DNA of 64,000 bases from Mesonia maritima (GTDB lineage Bacteria > Bacteroidota > Bacteroidia > Flavobacteriales > Flavobacteriaceae). Within the stretch, counting starts at the first letter, position 1, and every line of letters starts with the position of its first letter. Position numbers and translations under genes: made by a program. The stretch spans positions 133,483 through 197,482 of the forward strand of contig NZ_JBHLUA010000002.1 of NCBI RefSeq assembly GCF_042433895.1. Reading direction: 5' to 3'. The notes beneath the pieces were generated by a model. It was not told the origin of the DNA. It saw only the letters and a program-made list of their open reading frames with translations, and ran no database searches. Positions 51,205-60,588 of this stretch are shown here, piece by piece.

Positions 51205-51294
51205 ATGACCTATCATCAAACTTTTAATGTTCACTTTTGGCTTAAGAAAAGTGTTATTCGAAAAGACGGGACTACTCCTACGATAAGTAGATAA
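51205..51294 (+). pseudogene. N-terminal remnant of a tyrosine recombinase (integrase)
   Basis: The frame from ATG 51205 to TAA 51292-51294 encodes 29 residues with TFNVHFWLKKSVIRKDGTTP, which is the start of Bacteroidota tyrosine recombinases of conjugative and mobilisable transposons (TF.V.FWLKKS..KKDGTAPIY). The expected following catalytic domain is absent, so the gene is truncated. A 9-bp inverted repeat ACTTTCGTT (51166-51174) and AACGAAAGT (51195-51203) stands immediately before the ATG. It marks the boundary of a decayed element. Confidence 0.75.
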
Positions 51295-52321
51295 GAAAAA
51301 TAATGGGCGCTTTAAATAGGACCCTCGACGGTATTTGCGACCATATTGCCTGAGTGCCTGATGAAGAGATACATCACTATCATCATTATACAAAAATATT
51401 AGGTAAAGCAGAGGCAACTAGTATAGGCGTAATAAAAATCCTACAAACAAGCATTAAACCTCAAGTAAAAAAGGTGGCACTACTACTACCAAAATAGAAG
51501 CAAACCAGAAGACATCCATAGATTACTTGCAATAAAATGGGTGCAAAAGCTTTATTCAACTCTCCAATTAAACGTATCTACTTAATACCATTTATTTTCC
51601 TTAACCATAGTCTAAAAGAACAGTTAAGTTAAACCTAACACATAGTGAGTCCACTATGTAAACACGATATCGTGGTGAACTGTAGCTACGTCCTAAGCGC
51701 AGTGTGGACTCTAACTGGATTAGATAGGAAGTATCTAGGAAGCATCCCCTAATTAAATACCTCTTAAAACAATAGGTTTAGGATAATAAAATTGATAAGA
51801 ATAGCGGATATAATATCATTATTTATAAACTAACGGAAAAACTTAATGGGAACAACTTGTAGCACGTTAAAAAAAGAGAAATCAAAAAAGATAAAATACA
51901 TTTTATAACTTTTGTGTACTTGTCTTAAAATACCATCATTTTCAGTTTTATATCCTTTCATTCTTTTAAAAGGTAAGCGATAGCTAAAATAGTTAACATA
52001 ATAGCTAATTGTCCATAAATATATCCGTTTAAATACTTGATTTACAGATTAAATTTTTTTTATTGTCCTTAATAAATGGTATAAAAAAATTTAATCGTCC
52101 ATTATTTGTCCGGTGCATTTTACCTGCTATTTAAGGTATTGAACCTTTATTTGCAGCTTGAACTAAAAGCTTGCAAACAAACTATGTTGGAAATTATAGA
52201 TGACATACAAATAAGTCAGCACTAACTCAAAATCTTCTCCCCATGGGATGGGCTTTTTAAAACTAAAAATTAAGGAATAGAATCAATTTTATAACTATAA
52301 TTCAATTTAAATTTTAAGTCA
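51295..52321. other. 1-kb non-coding junction with no intact gene
   Basis: After the integrase remnant I found no intact frame. A short open stretch around 51365-51490 on the plus strand reads EEIHHYHHYTKILGKAEATS but breaks at a stop and was not recognised. It could be transposase debris. A structured segment lies at 51640-51711. The part 51720-52321 is AT-rich, has several TGTCC elements (about 52011-52111), and probably holds the promoter of the large surface protein gene that starts at 52322. Confidence 0.5.
51640..51711. repeat. Cluster of nested palindromes
   Basis: ACATAGTG (51640-51647) and CACTATGT (51652-51659) form an 8-bp stem with loop AGTC. CACGATATCGTG (51663-51674) is a perfect 12-bp palindrome. 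GAGTCCAC (51647-51654) is the reverse complement of GTGGACTC (51704-51711), closing the whole segment. Three interlocking dyads within 72 bp suggest a recombination or binding site, or a fragment of an insertion-sequence end. Confidence 0.45.
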
Positions 52322-55300
52322 ATGCAAAAACCAATTACCAATCTGTATAAGCCTATACTTATACTTTTATTAATGGCTATGGGTCAAGTTTCCTTTGGGC
52401 AAATAATAAGTGTAAACTCTACCACACCTTTGCCGTTAACTTTAAACACGACCACTCCTTTTCCCAATGCAAATAATATAAGTGTAGATGCTGATATTAT
52501 GATGCAATTTTCAGATATTATAGATGCAAATACCGTAAACAATACTACCGTAATCGTCACGGGTTCCCAGTCAGGTAGTATTAACGGCTCATTAACAGTA
52601 TCCGGCTCTATGATTATATTTAATCCACTTAATAATTTTAAACCGGGTGAAATAATTAGAATTACACTTACTACCGGCATTACTACTACTAGTGGTGTTT
52701 CCTTAGCTCAAAGTTATGCATTACAATACACTTCAGCGGCTACGGTAAGCTTTCCTAGCAATGATTTTGTATACCAAGAAAATGCGGTGACAACGGTAGA
52801 TGGAGCTCGATCAGTTTACGCGGCTGACGTAGATGGAGATGGAGACTTAGATATGTTAAGTGCCTCTAGTGATGATAATACAATTGCTTGGTACGAAAAC
52901 ATTGGGAATCAACCCCCTGTAAAGCACATTATAACAACGAACTTAGATCGTGCATATTCAGTATATGCCGCAGATGTAGATGGCGATGGCGACATGGATG
53001 TGCTAAGTGCTTCTTATAATGATGATACCATAGCTTGGTATGAAAACGATGGAAATCAAAATTTCACTAAATATACCATTAGCACTACTGCAGATGGAGC
53101 GTATGCGGTATACGCGCTAGATATGGATGGTGATGGTGATCTAGATGTATTAAGTGCCTCTTATATTGATAATGGGGTGGCTTGGTATGAAAATGACGGC
53201 AATCAAAACTTCACAAAAAATACCATTGACCTTACTGCAAATGGAGCACGATCAGTCTATGCGGCCGATATGGATGGTGATGGCGACATTGATGTATTAA
53301 GTGCCTCCTTTACAGGTGATCAAATAGCCTGGTATGAAAATGATGGGAATCAGAACTTCACAAAAAACATCATTATCAATGTAGACGGTGCTGAGTCAGT
53401 ATTTGCTATCGATATGGATAACGATGGAGATATGGATATAGTGAGTGCTGCCGGTAATGCCGATACGGTAGCTTGGTATGAAAACGATGGAAACCAAAAC
53501 TTTACAGCAAATATAATTACCACTACGGCCAACGGTGCTAACTCAATATATGCAGCAGATATGGATGGGGACGGAGATATAGATGTTCTAAATTGTTCTT
53601 ATTATGATGATACTGTTGCTTGGTACCAAAACGATGGCACCCAAAATTTCACAAAACATACCATTACTACTACCGCCGACGGAGCAAGATTAGTATATGC
53701 TGCAGATATGGATGGTGATGGCGCCCTAGATTTATTAAATGCCTCTCAGCTTGATGATACCGTAGCTTGGTACAAGCTAATACCGGTGTTGGAGTTTAAA
53801 AATTCAAACCCGGCGGTAAATAGCAACTCACTTGCCCAAAATGGCCCGCTAGCACTTAATTTTAATATTCCGGTAGCAGGTGCGACCATAAATGCCAACA
53901 ATATTGTTATAAGAGGTTCGCAATCGGGTATAATTAACGGAAGTTTTACCGGTGGAGGAAGTACTACGGTATCATTTGTACCTACTCTCCCTTTTATGCC
54001 TGGAGAAAGTATTTATGTAACTTTAAAGGAAGATTTAGCGCCAACAGAGGGCTCTACATTAAAGCCAGAGCGGTTTTTAGAATATCGTGTGCAAACCGAT
54101 GCCAATCTACCTAAACCATTTTATCCCGTAACTATTATAGACCAAATACAAAATGGTGATAATAATTTTGCGGATATGGAAATGATCGATTTTGATGGTG
54201 ATGGAGACCTAGATATAGCAGTAGTTATAAATGACTTTTTGGAAACTACAAATGCACAAATCGAATTGTTAGAAAACGATGGGAGCCAAAATTTTACTTC
54301 TTTAACCGTATTTTCGACCAGCTATTCCTCAATTAATGAGCTAAAAGCGGCAGATATAAACGGCGATGGTACCTTTGAATTTGTAGCGACTTCTGCCAAT
54401 AATAATGCTGTTATCTTGTATGATTATGATGCATCTTCCAATACCTTTACCGAGCAGCTTATAAGCAATCAATTAAGAGAGCCAAGATCGGTATACCTTA
54501 TCGATATGGACGCCGATGGTGATGTAGATATTCTTACGGCATTTAGCTTTGACAATACTGTGGCTTGGTTTGAAAATACAGGAAGCCTAGCGTTTAACGC
54601 TAATCCAAACGTAATAGATAATAACGTCACCGGAGCTTGGGATGTATATGCGATAGATTTAGATGAAGATGGCGATATTGATATTGTAAGTGCGGCAGAT
54701 GATACTGTGGCTTGGTATGAAAACACGGGGAATCAAGTGTTCAGCACAGCTAATGTGATAAGCAATACCGCTAGCGGTGTACAGGATATTGAAGTAATCG
54801 ATATGGATGGCGATGGATATCTGGATATCGTAAGCGCATCGTATTATAATGATACGGTGGAATGGTATAAAAATGACGGGCAAAATAATTTCCCAACAAC
54901 CAATATCATTACCGACCAGGCAGTTGGAGCTTATCAGGTTTTCCCGGTAGATGTAGATGGCGACGGTGATATCGATATGATGGTAACTTCACAGATGGAC
55001 ACTACTTTTGCGTGGTATGAGAATGATGGCTCAGGTAGTTTCACAAATCATTTTATCGCTAATCCAAATGATCGTCCTCAAACTATTTTAGGAAGAGATA
55101 TTGATAAGGATGGCGATATAGATGTGGTTACGTTAGATGAGAAAGCTTTAGTCTCATACAGATTCGATGGTATTTATATTTATGATAATGATACGTGGAC
55201 TCCTGCTACTCCTATGGGTAATGCAAACCCTGAAGATGATGTAGAAGTTAGATCAGGTGCTACGGTTTTCGATACTAATTTGGAGATATTAAACTTAGAG

Positions 55301-56896
55301 GTAAATGCCGGGGCAACACTCGCTATTGAAGATGTGTTAAAAGTAAATGGGGATCTTATAAATAATGGAGATGTCACTTTTAAAAGTACAGCTACCGGCA
55401 ATGGCGAATTAGGTCCTGTTCAGCCGGGAGCGAGTATTATTGGAGACTTCACGGTAGAACGTTACTTAACAGGCCATAGAGCCTATAGAATGGTGAGCAG
55501 TGCGGTGAACACCACGGGAACGATTCACCAAAACTGGCAAGAGAATGCCAATTCTAATGTAGATAACCCCGTGCCCGGTTATGGTACACATATTACGGGG
55601 ACCACGATAGATCAAACCGATGGGTTTGATGCGACTCCTTCAGGGAACCCTTCTTTATTTACCTTAGATGTAGCCAACCAATCTTTTGCCGTGGTAGCGA
55701 ACACAGACCAGACTACCCTTAATGCGGGAAGTCCATTTTTATTGTTCTCTCGAGGAGACAGAAGCATAGATGTAACCAGTAATGAGGCTACCCCTACAAG
55801 TACTGTCTTAAGAGCTACCGGTCAACTATTAACAGGTGATGTTACCCAAACCTTTTCGACCACCAACGCGAATGACTTTATTATGTTTGGTAACCCATAC
55901 CAGGCTACAGTAGATTTAAATGAGGTAATTAGTGAGTCCACTAATATTAATGCTAACCAGTACTATGTATTTGACCCTAGCTTAGGAGACCACGGAGCAT
56001 ACGTAACAGTGCTTTTACCTTCTGGATCAACAACCGGAAGCAGTACCGCCAATCAATATTTACAACCCGGAGCAGGTGCACAAATAGCAACCATAAACAA
56101 TGGTTCAGCAAGTCTTCTTTTTAAAGAGACCGCCAAAGCCACGGATAATTTTACAAACGCACCGTTTAGCACCGGGAATGATCCGTTGGTAGAAAATGCG
56201 CAGATTTTAGGATTGTTATACACTACTGAAAATTATATGGATGGTAAAAATGAACACGATAGTTTCGGTATCCTTTTCTCTAACACATTTAACAATTCAC
56301 TGGATGCTCAAGATGCTACTAAACCATTTAATATGGATGAGAATGTAGGGATTCAAACAGCAGATCGTGTATTAAGTATTGAGCGTAGAGCTATGCCGCA
56401 AACAGGGGAAGCGATAAATCTTCATACAAGTCAGTACCGTGCAACAACCTATACCCTGATACTTAAAATTTCGGACATTGATAAAGAGATGTATTTACGT
56501 GATGATTTTACCGGAAATACTAAAGAACTCGTTAATGGATACAATGAGGTAGATTTTACAGTAGATCCCAATAATGCTGAAAGTATAGATACTAACCGTT
56601 TTAGTATTCATTTCCAGCAGGCACTTTCAGTTTCACAAAAAGAAGAAGTTAGCTATAAACTCTACCCTAACCCGATTGGTGAGAATGGTTTTACAATTAC
56701 CGGTACCCATTTTACCGGTAAGTTAGTTTCTGTAGTGATTACAGATCTACAGGGGCGTCAACTCTTTACCAGTAAACTTACCGCTAACGGTGGGGTTCTA
56801 AACGTTAAAACGCCTGCAACTATGGCCAGTGGTGTTTATTTGGTAACCATTCAAGAAGGAGACACGCAAAAAACGTATCAAATCATAAAAAATTAA
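52322..56896 (+). CDS. Large T9SS-secreted protein with FG-GAP/VCBS calcium repeats
   Basis: This 1524-residue protein has a signal peptide, two Ig-like Big_5-type domains (about 35-130 and 500-595), and 14 VCBS/FG-GAP repeats of the DxDGDGDxD calcium-binding type (seven before and seven after the second Ig domain), most followed by AWYEN. Then comes a beta-sandwich surface region (about 960-1430). The C-terminal sorting domain (about 1440-1524, YKLYPNPIGENGFTITG, GVYLVTIQEGDTQKTYQIIKN) is a T9SS type A signal. It should be exported by the type IX system and attached to the cell surface, likely for adhesion or polysaccharide handling. Confidence 0.93.
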   Translation: MQKPITNLYKPILILLLMAMGQVSFGQIISVNSTTPLPLTLNTTTPFPNANNISVDADIMMQFSDIIDANTVNNTTVIVTGSQSGSINGSLTVSGSMIIFNPLNNFKPGEIIRITLTTGITTTSGVSLAQSYALQYTSAATVSFPSNDFVYQENAVTTVDGARSVYAADVDGDGDLDMLSASSDDNTIAWYENIGNQPPVKHIITTNLDRAYSVYAADVDGDGDMDVLSASYNDDTIAWYENDGNQNFTKYTISTTADGAYAVYALDMDGDGDLDVLSASYIDNGVAWYENDGNQNFTKNTIDLTANGARSVYAADMDGDGDIDVLSASFTGDQIAWYENDGNQNFTKNIIINVDGAESVFAIDMDNDGDMDIVSAAGNADTVAWYENDGNQNFTANIITTTANGANSIYAADMDGDGDIDVLNCSYYDDTVAWYQNDGTQNFTKHTITTTADGARLVYAADMDGDGALDLLNASQLDDTVAWYKLIPVLEFKNSNPAVNSNSLAQNGPLALNFNIPVAGATINANNIVIRGSQSGIINGSFTGGGSTTVSFVPTLPFMPGESIYVTLKEDLAPTEGSTLKPERFLEYRVQTDANLPKPFYPVTIIDQIQNGDNNFADMEMIDFDGDGDLDIAVVINDFLETTNAQIELLENDGSQNFTSLTVFSTSYSSINELKAADINGDGTFEFVATSANNNAVILYDYDASSNTFTEQLISNQLREPRSVYLIDMDADGDVDILTAFSFDNTVAWFENTGSLAFNANPNVIDNNVTGAWDVYAIDLDEDGDIDIVSAADDTVAWYENTGNQVFSTANVISNTASGVQDIEVIDMDGDGYLDIVSASYYNDTVEWYKNDGQNNFPTTNIITDQAVGAYQVFPVDVDGDGDIDMMVTSQMDTTFAWYENDGSGSFTNHFIANPNDRPQTILGRDIDKDGDIDVVTLDEKALVSYRFDGIYIYDNDTWTPATPMGNANPEDDVEVRSGATVFDTNLEILNLEVNAGATLAIEDVLKVNGDLINNGDVTFKSTATGNGELGPVQPGASIIGDFTVERYLTGHRAYRMVSSAVNTTGTIHQNWQENANSNVDNPVPGYGTHITGTTIDQTDGFDATPSGNPSLFTLDVANQSFAVVANTDQTTLNAGSPFLLFSRGDRSIDVTSNEATPTSTVLRATGQLLTGDVTQTFSTTNANDFIMFGNPYQATVDLNEVISESTNINANQYYVFDPSLGDHGAYVTVLLPSGSTTGSSTANQYLQPGAGAQIATINNGSASLLFKETAKATDNFTNAPFSTGNDPLVENAQILGLLYTTENYMDGKNEHDSFGILFSNTFNNSLDAQDATKPFNMDENVGIQTADRVLSIERRAMPQTGEAINLHTSQYRATTYTLILKISDIDKEMYLRDDFTGNTKELVNGYNEVDFTVDPNNAESIDTNRFSIHFQQALSVSQKEEVSYKLYPNPIGENGFTITGTHFTGKLVSVVITDLQGRQLFTSKLTANGGVLNVKTPATMASGVYLVTIQEGDTQKTYQIIKN

Positions 56897-56908
56897 AAAA
56901 TAAAGAAT

Positions 56909-57106
56909 ATGCATAATATTAAGTTTTATCTCATCGCAATATGCCTCTTAGTTGGATTAACCGCTAGTGCCCAAATCACGTTACCGGGAGGTGATAATGT
57001 AGATGATGAAACTCCTGCAGCCCCTATTGACGGGTTTGTAGGGATCGCTTTACTAGCCGGAACAGTATTTGGAATTAAAAAAATAAGGAGTTCCAAATCT
57101 AAATAA
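56909..57106 (+). CDS. PID-CTERM sorting-domain small protein
   Basis: This 65-residue protein has a signal peptide (cleavage near TASAQ) and a short linker ITLPGGDNVDDETPAA. The C-terminal part reads PIDGFVGIALLAGTVFGIKKIRSSKSK: a P-I-D motif, a hydrophobic helix and a basic tail. That is the PID-CTERM sorting signal of Bacteroidota. It is 12 bp after the large T9SS protein gene, so the two are co-transcribed. Its processing enzyme is not in the window. Confidence 0.85.
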   Translation: MHNIKFYLIAICLLVGLTASAQITLPGGDNVDDETPAAPIDGFVGIALLAGTVFGIKKIRSSKSK

Positions 57107-57125
57107 ACAGCATTCACAGAAACAC

Positions 57126-57166
57126 AAAAGCCCCTTTAAAATTTAAATTTTAGAGGGGCTTTTTCT
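57126..57166 (+). terminator. Intrinsic terminator after the surface-protein operon
   Basis: AAAAGCCCCTTTAAAATTT pairs with AAATTTTAGAGGGGCTTTT (one mismatch) in a long stem ending in a T tract. It lies 20 bp after the PID-CTERM stop codon. Confidence 0.9.
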
Positions 57167-57604
57167 TGTTTACGGAAAAAGAATCTTGTGGTATTTTATT
57201 ATTTAGTAACAATAGAACAGGTAAATATTTGGTTAGGAGATTAATATTATAAAATTTTCATAGACTTTAGATGAGATAACTGGGGCAATGAAATATTATT
57301 ATTTAAAAATAATATTTTATAAATTTGAATTATTATTGTCATACCTTATAAATCTCTAAAAAATTAATCATTGGATTTAAAAATAATGTTACGTTTTATA
57401 CTAAACCACAGTTAAATAATACATTTTTAAATATAAAAATAGTTTTATCAAATTAATTTTTTCTTTATAATTATAAACTCCCAATGTTTTTACAATAAAA
57501 AGGTTTTTATCTACTCCCTACTTTACTTATTAAAAATTTAAAATATTCAGATTTATCAATATTAAATCGAACGAGATTGATATGTCTAAACTAGAAAACT
57601 TCTA
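57167..57604. other. 438-bp AT-rich intergenic interval
   Basis: No ORF, RNA or repeat is supported here. The base composition is very AT-rich. It should contain the promoter for the TPR/HTH gene at 57605, but I could not pick a -7/-33 pair with confidence. Confidence 0.5.
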
Positions 57605-59431
57605 ATGAAAAAGATTTTTTTATTATTTCACTTCCTGCTTGTACAACTTAGTTTTTGTCAAGAATTCAATTTTAATGAAATTAATACTAAAGGTAAACAA
57701 TTAGCATTGTCAGACCCCGATAGTGCACTTATATTCATTAAGAAAGGCTTAGCTGAAGCGAAAATTAAAAAAGTTAATGATTCTATTTATAGTGACTTAT
57801 ACAATTTATACGGGACTTATTATGTAGTGTTATCCAAACACGATTCGGCAGTTTTTTATTTTCAAAGATCCCTAGACTATGCCCAAGATTTTCCAATAAA
57901 AAAAATAAAGCCTTTACTCAATACTGCGATATCTTATAAAATTAACGGGCAATATAAAATAGCTTTAAAAAAACTCAAGAATATTTTAAAATTAAAAAGC
58001 ATTCCCATACAGTATAAATCGATGGTATATGGAGAACTTGCTTCAAACTATATGTATCTTTCTGAAAATAATATAGCAATAGAATATCTTTTAAAAGGGA
58101 TTGAAGATTTAAAGTCATTGGGAGAAAATCCTTCCATTTATATACTCCAGCAAAAACTAGCTAAATTGTATATGATGGATGGCAACTACGATTTTGCTTT
58201 ATCCTTTTATAAAGAAGCACTAGCAGGATTTAAAAAATATAAACAAGATAAAAACTATTATTATACACAAATTAATCTTGGGGAAATTTATTATTCATTA
58301 GATAAACTTGACAAATCAGAAAAAGCAAGTAAAATAGGCATAGAGGGATTAATTAAATTTAAAGATTTCCAGACAATTGGGGTAGGTTATGGAACGCTTG
58401 GGAAAACTTATAGTAAACAAGAAAAAAATACAAAAGCTATAAAAGCTTATGAAAATGCATTTAATTATTTAAGAAATACCAATTCCCCTAATTTAAGTAG
58501 AATAGTATATAATTATGTATTATGCTTGAATGAGAACAAATTATTCGATAGATCTTTGGAAGTATTAGAAGAATTTAACCAAAAGTCATCATATATAGAT
58601 AAATCGAACCAATATAATATCTTGGAAATTGCTGCTTCTACTTACCACAAAGCTAAAAGATATAAAAATGCTTCGCTATACTATCATAAAGCGCTAGCTC
58701 TAAAAGATTCAATTTTTAATGAAAAGGAAAAAGAAAAATTATTAGAATTAGAGGCACGTTACCAAAATAAAATTCAACGATTAGAAAATATATCCTTAGA
58801 AAATAAAAACAAAGAGTTAAGCAGAAAAAATACTATGGTAATAGTTTTCATAGTAGTATTATCTATTTTAATTATAATTATAATTATATATTTTATTCGG
58901 TACAATAAAATAAAAAAGAAACTTTCTAAAGAAAAAATTTTAAAAATTCAATCTGAAAAAAATTTAATAGAGCAAAAATACTTATATAATAAAGAAATTT
59001 TAAATACCAGAGAAAAAGTACTTGAAGAAAAAAAGAGGGAAATGACTTCAACGGCTGTAAAAATGTCTCATTGGAATAATTTATTAACAAACGTTATAAA
59101 TAAATGTGAAAATAAAAAAGAGCTATCCGTAAATGACATTAAAAGGGAATTAAAAAATATCATTAAATATAACGATTATTGGAATCAATTCGAAAAACGT
59201 TTTAACAGCATACATCCAAATTTTGTAATAAATTTAAAAAAACATTTTCCTAACCTTACAAAAGGAGAGTTAGAATTTTGTATATTACTTAAACTTCACC
59301 TGACCAACAAAGAAATAGCTTCACTTTTAAACATTTCGCATGATGCGGTTATAAAGAAAAAATACAGATTAAAGAAAAAAATACAGATTAAAGATGAAGA
59401 AGAGTTCGAAAAATTGATTTTAAGTTTATAA
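57605..59431 (+). CDS. Membrane-bound TPR regulator with C-terminal LuxR-type HTH
   Basis: This 608-residue protein has a signal peptide, about nine TPR repeats (about 25-385, such as DSAVFYFQRSLDYA and ASLYYHKALALK), one membrane helix (about 413-434, MVIVFIVVLSILIIIIIIYF), a coiled coil (about 440-485) and a C-terminal HTH (about 545-605, NLTKGELEFCILLKLHLTNKEIASLLNISHDAVIKKKYRLKK). The TPR region is periplasmic, and the HTH is cytoplasmic. Such proteins are common transcription regulators in flavobacteria. A role in controlling the neighbouring surface protein is possible but not shown. Confidence 0.9.
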   Translation: MKKIFLLFHFLLVQLSFCQEFNFNEINTKGKQLALSDPDSALIFIKKGLAEAKIKKVNDSIYSDLYNLYGTYYVVLSKHDSAVFYFQRSLDYAQDFPIKKIKPLLNTAISYKINGQYKIALKKLKNILKLKSIPIQYKSMVYGELASNYMYLSENNIAIEYLLKGIEDLKSLGENPSIYILQQKLAKLYMMDGNYDFALSFYKEALAGFKKYKQDKNYYYTQINLGEIYYSLDKLDKSEKASKIGIEGLIKFKDFQTIGVGYGTLGKTYSKQEKNTKAIKAYENAFNYLRNTNSPNLSRIVYNYVLCLNENKLFDRSLEVLEEFNQKSSYIDKSNQYNILEIAASTYHKAKRYKNASLYYHKALALKDSIFNEKEKEKLLELEARYQNKIQRLENISLENKNKELSRKNTMVIVFIVVLSILIIIIIIYFIRYNKIKKKLSKEKILKIQSEKNLIEQKYLYNKEILNTREKVLEEKKREMTSTAVKMSHWNNLLTNVINKCENKKELSVNDIKRELKNIIKYNDYWNQFEKRFNSIHPNFVINLKKHFPNLTKGELEFCILLKLHLTNKEIASLLNISHDAVIKKKYRLKKKIQIKDEEEFEKLILSL

Positions 59432-59645
59432 TTAAAAACTCTATTTTGCCCAGTTTTTTTGACTTAAAATAAAAATAATCAATTACTTATATAGCATATT
59501 AAATTTATATTTTCCATATTTCTTTACTTCCATAGTTTGTCTGCTTGAAATTTATATTTTGTTAATTTTTTGATTTTAATTTAGGACAGGAAATAATAAA
59601 TTAATTTATAAGCAATCACGTTATAAAACCAAGAAACTACAAGTT

Positions 59646-60510
59646 ATGATTAGTAAAGAACAATTATTATTAGTTCAAAAAAATGAATTAAACGATAAAT
59701 TCCCTAGAGAATAGACAATTTGTTCCTGAAAACTTAAGGCCGAAGCGCTAGCAAATAAAGGGTATTTTGTTATTTCATACGATAGACGTGGAGAAGGTAG
59801 AAATAAAAATTTAAATGCAGCATATACTTTTACACAAACATTTGAAGATTTAAATCAAATCTTCAAAAAAAATCAATTAAAAAGAGCAATGTTTATAGGA
59901 CATAGTTTCGGAGGTATCATCGCAACCCGGTTTGCTAATAAATATTCAGATAAAATCAATACGCTAATTTTAGTGAGTACTCCTATTTCCATGCAAGAAA
60001 CATTTAAAAACATCATTGCATCATCAAAAGAGATATATACCAAAAAAGAGGACAATGTAAATTTAAACTATATAAATAGCTTAGAAAATATGGATAGTAC
60101 AAGTTTAGAATATGCCACCTATAGTTTTATGCACGCGATGTCTAATGGGTCTTATTCCACGAAAAATCCAACTCAAAACGCTGTAAAACTTTATCAAAAA
60201 TTTAGAACAGACACGTTACTTAAAAAATATGCTTCTAAGCATGAATACTTAGCACCACAAAAATTTTGGGAGAATGAGGGCTATACTTCTATCTCCATAA
60301 AAGATGATTTGCAAAGTTTAAAAAACAAAAAGGTTTCCGTGTTTGGGATATACGGTAAAGAAGATGGATTATACTCAAAAGAACAAGTAGATGGTTTAAA
60401 AAATATTTTTAGGTTATGAGCACGTGCAATATTTAGAAAATTGTTCTCATAATGCTTTTATAGATCGCCAAAATGAATTTTTAGATTTAATAAAAAAGTG
60501 GATAAATTAA
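59646..60510 (+). pseudogene. Broken alpha/beta hydrolase gene
   Basis: Pieces of one alpha/beta hydrolase lie in several frames. The ATG at 59646 leads to TAG at 59712. From about 59730 a new stretch reads KGYFVISYDRRGEGRN, then MFIGHSFGGIIATRFAN (nucleophile GHSFGG, from 59889), and this frame ends at 60419. The C-terminal end GYEHVQYLENCSHNAFIDRQNEFLDL (catalytic-His motif SHNAF) follows in another frame to TAA at 60508. At least one frameshift near 60405-60415 (an A/T-rich run) and an N-terminal disruption make it non-functional. Ribosomal frameshifting or sequencing errors in AT runs are less likely but possible. Confidence 0.7.
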
Positions 60511-60588
60511 CCGGTAAGCCTATATTTGAACCTTCATTATTCAACTCTACTTTTCTAACCATTATTTCAATTTATAAAAACAAAACCG

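Noticed and set aside
51640..51711. Integron attC site
   Set aside because: Palindromes are present, but the required RYYYAAC and GTTRRRY ends are not found in the right arrangement, and no integron integrase is nearby.
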